Shown: positions 33,851-43,250, counted from the first letter of the stretch. The stretch: 64,000 nucleotides of DNA from Alicyclobacillus sp. ALC3 (GCF_028751195.1 NZ_CP066784.1:4402001-4466000); one strand, 5' to 3'. Program-made: numbers and translations. Notes: a model not told the origin generated them from the sequence alone.

Positions 33851-34420
33851 ATCATACAAGGACAGAGAGTAACTCTCAAACCCTTTACGAGGGAAGCGTA
33901 CCGACAAAGGTACGATTGGCAAACGGATCCTGACGTGTCGTACTACGCTCATGGACAAAAGTATGCTGTCACGGCGCCGGTTGACGCCTTTATGAACGGA
34001 TATGAGCGCTGCCTGGCTGAGGACCCGAGTCGATCCGGATTGTTTGCCGTGTACGGTGACGGTGATGAATTGATTGGGGAAGTCGATTACCGTGAGATGG
34101 ATCTTGTAACCCGGTCAGCGGTCATCGGAGTTACGCTCGGCAAGAAGGAAATCTGGGGTAAGGGTTACGGAACAGATGCGGTCCGAACCTTGTGCATATT
34201 TCTCTTCGAACGATTTGCTCTGGAGCGGATTCAGCTCGACACATGGGCTGAAAACACTCGTGCGATTCGGAGCTATGAAAAGGTTGGTTTTCAAATTGAG
34301 GGGACATTGCGCAAGGCAACGCTGGTCAATGGAGTGCCGTCGGATGTGGTGATCATGGGCTTGCTACGAGACGAACTCAAAGTGCGGCGGAATAAGTCGT
34401 CGTATGGTCGCACCGATTGA
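33851..34420 (+). CDS. GNAT acetyltransferase lacking a canonical start codon
   Basis: The frame is open from 33851, just after an in-frame TAA, and reads (ATC)(ATA)QGQRVTLKPFTREAYR, the normal beginning of a RimJ-type GNAT. It continues with AVIGVTLGKKEIWGKGYGTD, TWAENTRAIRSYEKVGFQIE to 34420. GGGAGG (33840-33845) precedes ATC by 5 and ATA by 8 bases, where an ATG would be expected. The first usual start, GTG 33935, would remove strand 1. Either near-cognate initiation or a lost start. Confidence 0.8.
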   Translation: MIQGQRVTLKPFTREAYRQRYDWQTDPDVSYYAHGQKYAVTAPVDAFMNGYERCLAEDPSRSGLFAVYGDGDELIGEVDYREMDLVTRSAVIGVTLGKKEIWGKGYGTDAVRTLCIFLFERFALERIQLDTWAENTRAIRSYEKVGFQIEGTLRKATLVNGVPSDVVIMGLLRDELKVRRNKSSYGRTD

Positions 34421-34446
34421 CGAATCGAATGGTCCCCGTGTATCAT
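34417..34446 (+). promoter_or_regulatory. predicted promoter of the T-box/trpS operon
   Basis: TTGACG at 34417-34422 and TATCAT at 34441-34446 are separated by 18 bases, overlapping the stop codon of the GNAT gene. Transcription from about 34453 would begin at the 5' end of the T-box leader. Confidence 0.5.
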
Positions 34447-34452
34447 GAAACA

Positions 34453-34745
34453 AATTCCATTTTGAACGACTTTGACGAAGACGAGTACGCATGCCACGTG
34501 CGTTTCAGAGAGTCGGCGGCTGGTGCGAGCCGATACGTGCAGGATACCGAATGGACTTCTGAGTTGCTCGCCGAACCCATGTTTATGGCAGTAGGTGTTG
34601 CCGGGAGTGCCTCTCCGTTACCAAGAGGCAGGTATCGAGATCACGCTTGTTTCAGTGACTCCGTACTGTAAAGTGCGTCAGGCAATTCCTGGCGAATTAG
34701 GGTGGCACCACGGTCTCACGTCCCTTACGGATGTGGGGCCTTTTT
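34453..34745 (+). promoter_or_regulatory. T-box riboswitch, tryptophan specifier
   Basis: The T-box sequence AGGGTGGCACCACG is at 34699-34712. A terminator follows at once: a 12-bp stem 34712-34723/34729-34740 and TTTTT 34741-34745. Stem I has AGAGAG, GCTGGTGCGAGC and the specifier loop GAA-TGG-AC with codon TGG (Trp) at 34552-34554. Uncharged tRNA-Trp would stabilise the antiterminator and turn on trpS and the MFS gene. A chance ORF at 34417-34671 overlaps it and is not a gene. Confidence 0.92.
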
Positions 34746-34883
34746 GTATTCACTTTTTGACCGAGAAGGGGCCTGATACCCAGTGGGTATTGTTTAGGCC
34801 CGTGAAACGAGGAGGTGGTGGTGTGAGCGATGGTTGGTGGTGGTGCAAATGGCAGTTCAATTCACATATCAGGAGTGATCTGA

Positions 34884-35906
34884 ATGCAAAGCAATCACAC
34901 GGAACGGGTGCTGACCGGAGACCGCACCACCGGGAAGCTCCACCTCGGTCATTATGTGGGAAGTCTCAAAAATCGTATTGAGATGCAACGGAAATACGAT
35001 ACGTTCATTCTGCTCGCAGATGTTCAAGCGCTGACTACGCACTTTGAGGCGCCGAAAGAAATGGGACGACATTTACACCAAATTGCGCTTGACTATCTGG
35101 CTGCGGGCATCGATCCGGAAAAGGCCACAATTTTTGTGCAATCCCTCGTGCCCGAAATCGCCGAACTCACGATCTTCTACTCCATGTTTGTCACGGTCAA
35201 TTCGCTGCGCCATAACCCTACGGTGAAATCAGAGGCAGCCGAACGTGGTTACAACCAACTGTATTATGGCTTCCTGGGGTATCCGGTCAGCCAGGCCGCC
35301 GACATCACATTCTGCAAGGCAACGTTGATCCCAGTTGGTGAAGACCAGGTGCCTCACATTGAACAGACCCGAAAGATCGTTCGCCGCTTCAATGAGCTGT
35401 ATGCGCCAGTTCTAATTGAGCCGAAGGCCGTCGTCGGAGATGTGCCGAGGCTTGTTGGTCTTGATGGCAAGAACAAAATGAGTAAGAGCATGGGCAATGC
35501 GATTACGCTGGATGCCTCGGCCCTAGAAGTGCGGGAGAAGATTCAAGTCGCAGTTACGGATCCTGCCCGAATTCGTAAGTCGGATCCCGGCCATCCAGAA
35601 GTGTGTCCTGTTTTCTCATATCATCAGGCATTCGCTTCGGGCACAGCGGATGAGATCGCCGCTGGATGCAGGTCGGGAGCAATGGGTTGCGTGGAGTGTA
35701 AGCAGCGGATTGTCGGTAGAATCAATGAATTACTGGAACCCATGCGTGAGCGCCGAGTGGCCTATGAAACCAATCCACGCATGGTTGATGAAATCCTGAC
35801 TGCCGGTACAAAACGTGCGAGGGAAATCGCAAAGGAAACGATGCGGGAAGTTCGTGAGGCAATGGGATTGAATTATCGTTTTGACTACGATGAGGTTCGT
35901 GGTTGA
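34884..35906 (+). CDS. trpS: tryptophanyl-tRNA synthetase, divergent type
   Basis: The product has 340 residues from ATG 34884 behind AGGAGTGAT. Class I signatures are GKLHLGHYVGSL (HLGH at 20-23) and NKMSKSMGNA (KMSKS at 198-202). The start TGDRTTGKLHLGH differs from the FSGIQPSG start of the usual Bacillus enzyme and resembles the second TrpRS group found with resistance or secondary metabolism. It charges tRNA-Trp and is induced through its own T-box. The MFS gene overlaps its stop, so both are one operon. Confidence 0.93.
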   Translation: MQSNHTERVLTGDRTTGKLHLGHYVGSLKNRIEMQRKYDTFILLADVQALTTHFEAPKEMGRHLHQIALDYLAAGIDPEKATIFVQSLVPEIAELTIFYSMFVTVNSLRHNPTVKSEAAERGYNQLYYGFLGYPVSQAADITFCKATLIPVGEDQVPHIEQTRKIVRRFNELYAPVLIEPKAVVGDVPRLVGLDGKNKMSKSMGNAITLDASALEVREKIQVAVTDPARIRKSDPGHPEVCPVFSYHQAFASGTADEIAAGCRSGAMGCVECKQRIVGRINELLEPMRERRVAYETNPRMVDEILTAGTKRAREIAKETMREVREAMGLNYRFDYDEVRG

Positions 35907-37123
35907 TGGGGGGCGGCGAACAGAAGATGTGTTTTGGCAACGGCGTTATCCCACAAGAACACGCCCGCACGTTCGTCTCCCTGATCTGCGCTGCAATGGC
36001 GGTGACGTTCAGTCAGGGGCTGATGATTCCGTGGATGGCATCTGTGGAAGCGGGGCACATCTCTCCGCTGATGAACAGCCTGAGCACCAGTGATACCTAT
36101 GCCGGTTTGCTGGTCGCCATGGCTTTTGTTGGACGACTCTCTCGGCGAATTGGACTGCACAGTCTGTTGGTATGGGCGCTTGCAGCGGGAACATTGTCGA
36201 TCTGCACGTTCGTGGTAGCAGACAACGTGCAATGGTGGTTGCTGTTTCGTGTCGTGTTTGGCTTGTCACTTGGGGCCATCCACTTTGGCACGCAGTCTTG
36301 GATTGGACGCCTTGCCACTCCGGAACATCGAGGGAAACAGATGGCGCTATATGGTTTGGCTACTGGAATCGGATTTGCGGTTGGTCCGATGTTTCTGGGG
36401 ACTGGAAAACTAGCGGAGTGGCTGCCGTTCATCCTGTCGGCCTGTACTTTTGTCATCTCATTGGTGCTTGTCATGCGTTTACCACGAATCGGAAAACTTC
36501 ATCAGGCTCGTGGTGCCCAACTGATGAGTATCCGGCGGATTTATCGAGTTGCTCTGCCGGCGCTTGCACTGCCGCTGGTTTTCGGATTCATGGAATCAAC
36601 GTTGAATGGCGACCTTCCCTTGTTTGCCGAGCGGGTTCATTTGCCTCTTGCAGTCGTATCAGCATCTTTGGCGGGATTCGTTGTCGGGAGCCTCGTATTT
36701 CAACTTCCGCTGGGCCACTTGAGTGACCGCTTGGGGCGGCGAACGGTGCTCATTGGATGCTCGGCTGTTGGTGTTGTATTGTTCGGGGTTCTGCCATGGG
36801 TGGCTGGGTCAAACGTGACCTTTATCGCCTTGTGCTTCGTTGTCGGTGCGTTTCTTGACACGTTGTTCAGCCTCAGCCTTGGATTTTTGGGCGATCTCGT
36901 TGGGGGAAACAACCTTCCAACAGCCAATCAGTTAGCGGTGACTCACCTTGGTCTTGGCCTTATGATTGGGCCGATGGTTGGTGGTTTGACGATGGCTTGG
37001 CTCGGACCCGGCGGAATGTTCTGGGCAATGGCGTTTCTGTACCTGATCTTCGTAGGGATCATCATGATTTGGCGGCCGATTGCCACCAGTGACCATTACG
37101 AATCGATGAATGCGTCCGTCTAA
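35906..37123 (+). CDS. MFS transporter co-transcribed with trpS
   Basis: The product has 405 residues; ATG 35906 shares the A of the trpS stop (TGATG). About twelve hydrophobic segments are seen, with motif A-like LSRRIGLHSLL and GHLSDRLGRRTVLIG after helices 2 and 8, the signature of a drug/metabolite efflux MFS. Regulation by the Trp T-box points to tryptophan, a Trp precursor, or a Trp-like antibiotic as substrate (inference). It looks intact. Confidence 0.88.
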   Translation: MGGGEQKMCFGNGVIPQEHARTFVSLICAAMAVTFSQGLMIPWMASVEAGHISPLMNSLSTSDTYAGLLVAMAFVGRLSRRIGLHSLLVWALAAGTLSICTFVVADNVQWWLLFRVVFGLSLGAIHFGTQSWIGRLATPEHRGKQMALYGLATGIGFAVGPMFLGTGKLAEWLPFILSACTFVISLVLVMRLPRIGKLHQARGAQLMSIRRIYRVALPALALPLVFGFMESTLNGDLPLFAERVHLPLAVVSASLAGFVVGSLVFQLPLGHLSDRLGRRTVLIGCSAVGVVLFGVLPWVAGSNVTFIALCFVVGAFLDTLFSLSLGFLGDLVGGNNLPTANQLAVTHLGLGLMIGPMVGGLTMAWLGPGGMFWAMAFLYLIFVGIIMIWRPIATSDHYESMNASV

Positions 37124-37168
37124 ACGATATACGGCCGATTACGAGCTAAAAACGAGAGGAGTCGAGAG

Positions 37169-37882
37169 ATGAGCAAAGAAGGTCATTTGAGCTTGGACGA
37201 TTTCATCTTCATCGGTCGAACTTACGACGAATACGTGCGCATGTTTGACTTGAGAGAGGCGGACATAGCGGGTAAACGGATCCTCGATTGCCCTGGTGGA
37301 GCCTGCTCCTTCGCAGCCCATGCATCGTCGCTGGGAACTGAAGTTATGGCGGCAGATGTGTTGTATGAGCTTGACGGGCCAGTGCTGCTTGCAAAAGGGG
37401 CGGCAGACCTACAAAGGCTCCGCAAGGGCATGGCCGGTGCAAAAGAGGACTACGTATGGGATGAGTTTTGCAACGTGGATGGGCTCATTCAGACCCGGCA
37501 AAACGCATTGGCAGATTTCATCAAAGATTATCAAGGGAATCGGCAACGGTATATTGCGGCTACGCTGCCGCATCTCCCGTTTGCAGATAATCAGTTCGAT
37601 ATCGTTCTCTCTGCACATTTTCTCTTTTGCTATGCTGAAATCATCGGGTTTGATCTTCATCTCGCCACCGTGAAAGAACTGCTGCGGGTTACCGAGAATG
37701 AGGTTCGCATTTTCCCACTTGTGAGCAACGGCGGGGTAGTGTATCCATTTTTGTCCGAATTATTGGCTGAACTGGAGTTGCTCGGCCACAGAGCGGAGGT
37801 TATCGCTGTACCGTATCAATTTCAGCGTGGTGCCAGTGAGATGTTGCGCATCAGCAAACGAAAGGGCGGAGCGGTCGAGTGA
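37169..37882 (+). CDS. SAM-dependent methyltransferase-like protein
   Basis: The product has 237 residues, ATG behind GAGAGGAGTCGAGAG. GKRILDCPGGACSFAAHASS replaces the usual GxGxG with a CPGG loop. HLPFADNQFDIVLSAHFLFC and LLRVTENEVRIFPL are the later motifs. Its best relatives are uncharacterised. It overlaps the HAD gene by 4 bp, so the two may act on one pathway. Confidence 0.8.
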   Translation: MSKEGHLSLDDFIFIGRTYDEYVRMFDLREADIAGKRILDCPGGACSFAAHASSLGTEVMAADVLYELDGPVLLAKGAADLQRLRKGMAGAKEDYVWDEFCNVDGLIQTRQNALADFIKDYQGNRQRYIAATLPHLPFADNQFDIVLSAHFLFCYAEIIGFDLHLATVKELLRVTENEVRIFPLVSNGGVVYPFLSELLAELELLGHRAEVIAVPYQFQRGASEMLRISKRKGGAVE

Positions 37883-38508
37883 AAGCGTTCCTATTCGATC
37901 TGGATGGCACATTGCATGACAGTGAAAGCCTTGGAAGTAAGGCATACAGTGTTGCAATTCAAACAGTTCTCGGTCGGAAGCTGTCAGAGGAAGAACGGAT
38001 ACAGTTGATGGGCAAGCCTTTCTCCGTCCTAAGCGAGTTGTTTCCAGGACAGGAGGGTCTCATCGTCGAACAGACACTTTCATTCTATGAGCAGCGAAAT
38101 CACGAGATAGAGGCCTACCCCGGCGTGTCAGAAGTGCTTGAGCACTTGAAAGCCAGAAATTATCGAATGGGAGTGGTCACTTCAAAGTTGAAGCGTAATG
38201 CTCTCAAGGAACTGCGTTGCACAGGATTGATAGACAACTTTGAAGTGATTCTCACACAGGAGGATACCGTGGTTCACAAACCCGATCCGCTACCATTGCT
38301 TGTTGCCGCCCAAAAGATGGGACTCACTCCGGCTGAGTGTTTCTATATCGGGGATCAACCGACAGATATTGAGGCATCGAATGCGGCAGGAATGCGGAGT
38401 ATAGCGGCACTATGGGGAGAAGGGCAGTTGAGCAGGATGTCCCCATTCCAGCCGGAATTCATCGCCCAAACACCAGCGGATGTCTTCACAATTGTTATGG
38501 AGGATTAG
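37879..38508 (+). CDS. HAD-family phosphatase (PpaX/phosphoglycolate type)
   Basis: The product has 209 residues, GTG start (GTGA overlap). KAFLFDLDGTLHDSES (nucleophile Asp and DxD), GVVTSKLKRN (motif II), VHKPDPLPLLVA (Lys, motif III) and FYIGDQPTDIEASNAAGM (motif IV) are all present. It hydrolyses a small phosphate ester or pyrophosphate. The gene looks intact. Confidence 0.92.
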   Translation: MKAFLFDLDGTLHDSESLGSKAYSVAIQTVLGRKLSEEERIQLMGKPFSVLSELFPGQEGLIVEQTLSFYEQRNHEIEAYPGVSEVLEHLKARNYRMGVVTSKLKRNALKELRCTGLIDNFEVILTQEDTVVHKPDPLPLLVAAQKMGLTPAECFYIGDQPTDIEASNAAGMRSIAALWGEGQLSRMSPFQPEFIAQTPADVFTIVMED

Positions 38509-38510
38509 CC

Positions 38511-39299
38511 ATGGAAGTATACGATTCAATCGGCAGGTCATATAGTGCAACTCGCCATGCAGACTCAAGAATTGTTCAGCGACTGATCACGCTGCTTAAT
38601 CTGCCTGCCGGTGCAACCGTAGCTGACATCGGCGCAGGAACAGGTAACTACAGCGTGGAATTAGCGGTTCATGGTTACAACGTGATCGCAGTTGAACCGT
38701 CCGCCATGATGCGGAACCAGGGAAGGACTCATACAAACCTCCATTGGATGGCGGGCATTGCAGAAAAACTCCCGCTTCAGGACAATTCCGTTGATGGCGT
38801 AATCAGTACGCTGACGATTCATCATTTTTCAGATGTCGAAACAAGCTTCAAGGAAATGATCCGGGTGGTTCGTCCCGGCGGGCCGATCGTTCTTTTCGTG
38901 TCAGATCCTCGTCTATGCCAAAACGAATGTTGGTTGGTCGACTATTTCCACCCCATCTTCACGCAATCCTACGAAGTCTATCCAGAACTGCAACATCTGG
39001 TTGAAACATTAGCACAAGTGAGCGGTTGTCAGGTTCAAATCGAAACGTTTCTGTTGCCGCCAGATATGGAAGACAGGTTCTTCATGACAGGGTGGAGGCA
39101 TCCACAATTGTATCTCGATCCGCTGTTTCGGCAGGGTGTTTCTCCGTTGGCCAATGCGCCCGTTGAGCTGGTAGAACGTTGCGTGAGGCGCCTGAGGTAC
39201 GACTTGGCGGCAGGAATATGGCAGGGAAAGTATGGGGGGACACTGAACCAGTCTGAATATGATGGCGGATATCGATTTTTGATCGCTCAAAATGGATGA
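38511..39299 (+). CDS. class I SAM-dependent methyltransferase
   Basis: The product has 262 residues from ATG 38511, two bases after the HAD stop. DSIGRSYSATRHADSRIVQR (family start), TVADIGAGTGNYSVEL (SAM loop), AVEPSAMMRNQG, GIAEKLPLQDNSVDGVISTL and VVRPGGPIVLF are the ordered motifs. It is related to UbiE/Methyltransf_11 enzymes; the substrate is unknown. Confidence 0.9.
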   Translation: MEVYDSIGRSYSATRHADSRIVQRLITLLNLPAGATVADIGAGTGNYSVELAVHGYNVIAVEPSAMMRNQGRTHTNLHWMAGIAEKLPLQDNSVDGVISTLTIHHFSDVETSFKEMIRVVRPGGPIVLFVSDPRLCQNECWLVDYFHPIFTQSYEVYPELQHLVETLAQVSGCQVQIETFLLPPDMEDRFFMTGWRHPQLYLDPLFRQGVSPLANAPVELVERCVRRLRYDLAAGIWQGKYGGTLNQSEYDGGYRFLIAQNG

Positions 39300-39384
39300 A
39301 TCGGTCCTGGGGCAGAAGACTTGCATTCCGACTTTTCTAAGCTACACAGTGTGGTTGAGCCAGGGTGAATAGGGGAAGACTGCG

Positions 39385-39894
39385 TTGCCGAGTGTGACAG
39401 TGGTGCCATACGATCCCGATTGGAGCCGGATTTTTGAATTGGTTTTGAACCAAATCAGCCCGGTCTTGTCTGACATCGCAAGTGAGATAGAGCACGTAGG
39501 TAGCACGTCGGTTCCGGGGCTTGCGGCCAAGCCAATTGTAGACGTGGATGTTGCGGTAGCGAATCGAGATGATGTGTATATTGCAATTCGCAGACTGGCG
39601 GGGATCGGGTATATCCACGAAGGCGATCTGGGGGTTGAAGGGCGGGAAGCCTTTATTCCCCCTATTGGATTACCTCAGCATCATTTGTACGTTTGTACGG
39701 TTGATAATGCAGAGTATGAGCGGGATATTCTGTTCCGGGACTATTTGCGAAACCATCCGGAGGAAACCAAACGGTATGGTGAGCTGAAACTTGAGTTGGC
39801 CCATCAATTCCCGAATGATCGAGTTTCGTACACGACCGGCAAAAGCGATTTCGTGAACGAGATACTCAAACGGGCGGGGTGGCAACGCAAATGA
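39385..39894 (+). CDS. GrpB/UPF0157 family protein
   Basis: The product has 169 residues, TTG start behind AGGGGAAG. VVPYDPDWSRIFE, EIEHVGSTSVPGLAAKPIVD and VDVAV place it in the nucleotidyltransferase-fold UPF0157 family; relatives also occur fused to CoaE kinase. The reaction is unknown. The full family length is present. Confidence 0.92.
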   Translation: MPSVTVVPYDPDWSRIFELVLNQISPVLSDIASEIEHVGSTSVPGLAAKPIVDVDVAVANRDDVYIAIRRLAGIGYIHEGDLGVEGREAFIPPIGLPQHHLYVCTVDNAEYERDILFRDYLRNHPEETKRYGELKLELAHQFPNDRVSYTTGKSDFVNEILKRAGWQRK

Positions 39895-39909
39895 TTCAGT
39901 TCGTCCGCC

Positions 39910-40344
39910 CTACAATTCAGCAAGGACTTTCTGATAGTGATACTGTGTCTTGGTTCTCTCGTATCCTAGTTTCGGATAGAAGTGATGTGATTCGGGGCGC
40001 TCAGACCCGGATCTGAGTCGCACGACTCGATACCCATTTTCCAGTGACCACTGTTCAGCCTTCAGCATCAACAAGCGGCCTACGCCATGTTGCCGATGTT
40101 GATGGTCAACTACGATACCTCGAATCTCGGCGTAGGGCGGAGAACTGAGCGAATGGATGCCCTGAACATGGATCCATCCCATAACGGCAGAAGTGCCTAT
40201 AGCGACGAAGAGCTGGTGCTCTGGAAACCGGTTCAAACACTGGAACCGTTCCCCGACTTCCTCGGGACGAGCGGGATAACCAAACTGCTCGCACAGTAGC
40301 GTAACCTGCCCAATATCTTGCGATTCCATCTTTCGAATCTCCAT
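39910..40344 (-). CDS. GNAT acetyltransferase
   Basis: The product has 144 residues from ATG 40344, 7 bases behind GAGGAG. EIRKMESQDIGQVTLLCEQF, AEIRGIVVDHQHRQHGVGRL (acetyl-CoA loop) and SERPESHHFYPKLGYERTK form a complete GNAT similar to aminoglycoside/AAC(6')-like and YjgM groups. It is divergent from the DinB gene at 40531. Confidence 0.88.
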   Translation of the reverse strand: MEIRKMESQDIGQVTLLCEQFGYPARPEEVGERFQCLNRFPEHQLFVAIGTSAVMGWIHVQGIHSLSSPPYAEIRGIVVDHQHRQHGVGRLLMLKAEQWSLENGYRVVRLRSGSERPESHHFYPKLGYERTKTQYHYQKVLAEL

Positions 40345-40530
40345 TCGACCACTCCTCAAACTTTGATTTCTCCTCTGGGTTCGTGTTTCCTCTAGGCGTT
40401 GCTGATCGAGCCTTGGATGAACAGGTCTAACGGCAGGAAATGTATGGAGAGGTATGGAAAGAGTCTGCGAACATGACAACTTCAAAATGACCACCGATCC
40501 GTGAACGAGCGTCTCAAGGAGATGTTACAG

Positions 40531-41055
40531 ATGAACGACTTGAGATATCCTATTGGGACATACGAGCCAAGCTCCGAATTGACAATCGAAGACAGACAAG
40601 TGTTGATCCGAGAGGTTGAGACGCAACCTAGCCTGCTTCGACAGATTGTTGAGCCATTGACAAGTGAACAACTTGATACGCCGTATCGTCCCGGAGGTTG
40701 GACCGTGCAACAAGTAGTTCATCATCTGGCGGATAACAACATGAATGCGTACATTCGGTTCAAGAGGGGTCTGACCGAAGATGCCCCGAGTTCGCCGCCT
40801 TATCGAGAGGATCTATGGGCTGAACTCCCCGACTATCGGCTGTTGTCGGTGGGGGAGTCCTTGGTGCTACTGAACGTACTGCAAAAGCGCTTTGTGGTGT
40901 TACTGTCCTCATTGGAACCACAAGAATTTCGCCGTACTTTGAATCATTCGTTCCTGGGGCAGATTACGCTCGACGGAGCATTACATCGGTTTGTTTGGCA
41001 CAACCGACATCACATTTTACAGATAACGAGCTTGTGCGAGCGGATGGGGTGGTGA
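40531..41055 (+). CDS. DinB-superfamily protein, YfiT/BstA-like
   Basis: The product has 174 residues from ATG 40531, 9 bases behind AAGGAG. The start NDLRYPIGTYEP and TPYRPGGWTVQQVVHHLADN are the signature of YfiT/BstA (bacillithiol S-transferase); later RFVWHNRHHILQI supplies the metal His. It would conjugate bacillithiol to electrophiles such as antibiotics. The C-terminal third is more diverged than usual. Confidence 0.85.
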   Translation: MNDLRYPIGTYEPSSELTIEDRQVLIREVETQPSLLRQIVEPLTSEQLDTPYRPGGWTVQQVVHHLADNNMNAYIRFKRGLTEDAPSSPPYREDLWAELPDYRLLSVGESLVLLNVLQKRFVVLLSSLEPQEFRRTLNHSFLGQITLDGALHRFVWHNRHHILQITSLCERMGW

Positions 41056-41154
41056 ATCTGACAGTTTCTAATATGACTTCGACCTGATTTGAATTTTGAT
41101 CGTATCTTTTGACCCAGTTGGTTCGTCATGTAGAAGACGAATGCGAAAGGGTGG

Positions 41155-42099
41155 ATGTTTGTGCAATCACTTCAAAAAGGGGCACGGAATTTACGAAATG
41201 AATTTGAGGAACTCATTGTCCAGTTTCGCCCGGACTTATGGAAGTATTGTCTGTATTTAACCCGTTCCCCGTGGGACGCTGAAGATTTGTCACAAGACAC
41301 TATCATCAAAGCGTTTTCTCACATGTCGCACCTCTATCAAGTCGTAAACCTCAAGTCCTACCTCTTCCGGATTGCAAGCAATCTCTGGATAGACTGGTGT
41401 CGCCGTGCCAAGCGATTCCAGCAGACTAGCGCAGCTCTCGAGGAATCTTTGCTTCCTTCGACCGAAGTAGACCAGCTTGATGTATTGGATTCTATAGAGG
41501 TATTGATTCGATATCTACCTCCCAAGCAGCGAATTGCGGTGTTGTTGGCGGATGTGTTCGAGTTCAGACTTCGGGAAACGGCAGACATGCTCTCGACGAC
41601 GGAGGGGGCAATCAAAGCTGCACTGTCTCGGGCTCGTTCAACGCTCCGCAGCAGTTCCCTCGAGGAACCAAAGACTGCGGTCAAAATGAAAGTTCCGTCC
41701 CCCCTTATCGATGCATACTTGAGAGCGTTCAATGAGCGAGATCCTGATGCCATTGCTGCGTTACTAAACGAAAATGCAGTCGCAGATATCGTTGGAGTGT
41801 CGCAAGAATACGGAAGAGACACCATTCGAAGTAACTCTTTGGCCGATTGGGTACGGGATCCTGTTCCTAGCCGTGCTGTTTACCTCGAACTGGACGGTAC
41901 ATCCTTCGTCGCCGTCTACTCAGTACGGGATGGTCAAGATGTCCTAGAAACGTTGATCCGGCTTGATGAAACTGACGGTCTGATCACCTATACGAACGAA
42001 TACTACTTCTGTCCGGAACTGTTGATCTGGGTGGCTCACCTGCTATATGTAGAAGCCGATACGCATGGTTATTTCTGGGGTGACCGAGGTGAAGAATGA
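41155..42099 (+). CDS. ECF sigma factor with NTF2-like C-terminal domain
   Basis: The product has 314 residues, ATG behind AAAGGGTGG. Sigma region 2 (RPDLWKYCLYLTRSPWDAED, then FRIASNLWIDWCRR), region 4 (YLPPKQRIAVLLADVFEFRL, then TTEGAIKAALSRARSTL), then from residue 180 an NTF2/SnoaL-like domain (SPLIDAYLRAFNERDPDAIA). This is the layout of SigJ/ECF41-type factors, in which the extra domain controls activity instead of an anti-sigma factor. No anti-sigma gene is adjacent. Three NTF2-like proteins follow downstream. Confidence 0.9.
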   Translation: MFVQSLQKGARNLRNEFEELIVQFRPDLWKYCLYLTRSPWDAEDLSQDTIIKAFSHMSHLYQVVNLKSYLFRIASNLWIDWCRRAKRFQQTSAALEESLLPSTEVDQLDVLDSIEVLIRYLPPKQRIAVLLADVFEFRLRETADMLSTTEGAIKAALSRARSTLRSSSLEEPKTAVKMKVPSPLIDAYLRAFNERDPDAIAALLNENAVADIVGVSQEYGRDTIRSNSLADWVRDPVPSRAVYLELDGTSFVAVYSVRDGQDVLETLIRLDETDGLITYTNEYYFCPELLIWVAHLLYVEADTHGYFWGDRGEE

Positions 42100-42218
42100 T
42101 TCCGGTAGTGTTCAGGATATTTTCGGAAGAATTATGGTAGAGCCGGTGTGAGTTCGCCTACGCACGATCAAACAGGGATGTGGTTATAGTATTTGCGTTC
42201 TGCCGAGGAGGAATGGAT

Positions 42219-42686
42219 ATGAACAATCCACTGAAAACCTCGTTACGGAACATGCTGAGGGAGGCATTCGAAGGCCCAGCTAATCCGAAGCAGACTTGGT
42301 TCACAAATAATGAACCGAATTCAGGGTTTTTCGGGGTGTTGGACGAGCTGTCTGCCAACGAAGCTTCAACATTCGTTTATGGAACCACATTGGCTGCGCA
42401 CGCCAATCACGTTCGCTATCACATCTCGGGAACCAATGAGCTATTAAAGAGCGGCCAATATCCAGAAATGAACTGGGTGAAGAGTTGGGCCACGACCTCT
42501 GTTACTGAGCAGCGCTGGAACAAAATTCGGGAAGAGCTGCGAAGCGAATATTCAACACTCATGGAGGCGTTCGACGGTATTCAGTGGAATGAGCAACTTT
42601 CCAATGAAGTCTTGGCCTCGTTGGCTCATTCAACCTATCATCTTGGAGCCATACAGCAGATGTTGAAAGTTGTAAAGCACGATTAA
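42219..42686 (+). CDS. DinB-like protein
   Basis: The product has 155 residues from ATG 42219, 6 bases behind GAGGAGGA. Helical DinB pattern: NNPLKTSLRNMLREAFEGPA, THAANHVRYH-like LAAHANHVRYHISGTNELLK and LASLAHSTYHLGAIQQM with metal-type His. Relatives are thiol-transferase-like or of unknown function. Confidence 0.82.
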   Translation: MNNPLKTSLRNMLREAFEGPANPKQTWFTNNEPNSGFFGVLDELSANEASTFVYGTTLAAHANHVRYHISGTNELLKSGQYPEMNWVKSWATTSVTEQRWNKIREELRSEYSTLMEAFDGIQWNEQLSNEVLASLAHSTYHLGAIQQMLKVVKHD

Positions 42687-42908
42687 ACCGTAGAGTTCTG
42701 GCCGCCAAGACAGTCCTTAAAACAAATCTCACCAGGGGAAATTTTGTAGTACGTGTGCCTCCCTCTCATTACGTGGCGAGAATGGCAGCTTTGCTCAATG
42801 AGAAGATTCGTTGCGAAGAGTCATTTATACGAAACAGCGAGAGAAGGCTTGTATCAAGCGGACAGCCTTCTCCCTCTTTCTGTCCTGTAGACATTCCGGT
42901 TCTGACAT

Positions 42909-43250
42909 TCAGTTATCTTTGCTATTGTCAAAAATTCGCACTGGGTTTCCGGCAGGATCCACGAAGACTGCATAGCGCCCAGGTGGAATGTCCGCCGGTG
43001 CCTGAACAAAACTGATACTTTCCTGGTGTTCACTATAGAATTCATCCACACTGGGAACTTCGAAAAATCCTCCTGACTTCGAGTTTGCATCATCTTGATC
43101 TAAGAGAAGTCCAATTTCACTGCCTGGAATACGAAGACAAATTGTCAAATCACGTTCTCGCCAAACCTCCTCCCATCCAAAGTGATCCCGATCAAACCTT
43201 GCGGCTTCGACTGCGTTCGGTACTGGGTAAAACAAGAATCTTAGTTTCAA
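42909..43250 (-). CDS. VOC (glyoxalase-fold) family protein
   Basis: The product has 113 residues with TTG start 43250 behind AAGGAGGG. One glyoxalase module: FLFYPVPNAVEAARFDRDHF, GSEIGLLLDQDD and PPGRYAVFVDPAGNPVRIFD. There is no obvious full metal set, so it may be a binding protein. It is divergent from a TetR gene and shares its operator. Confidence 0.82.
   Translation of the reverse strand: MKLRFLFYPVPNAVEAARFDRDHFGWEEVWRERDLTICLRIPGSEIGLLLDQDDANSKSGGFFEVPSVDEFYSEHQESISFVQAPADIPPGRYAVFVDPAGNPVRIFDNSKDN

Noticed and set aside
34417-34671. 84-codon ORF on the plus strand
   Set aside because: It lies wholly inside the T-box leader, whose specifier, T-box and terminator explain the sequence; no ribosome binding site.
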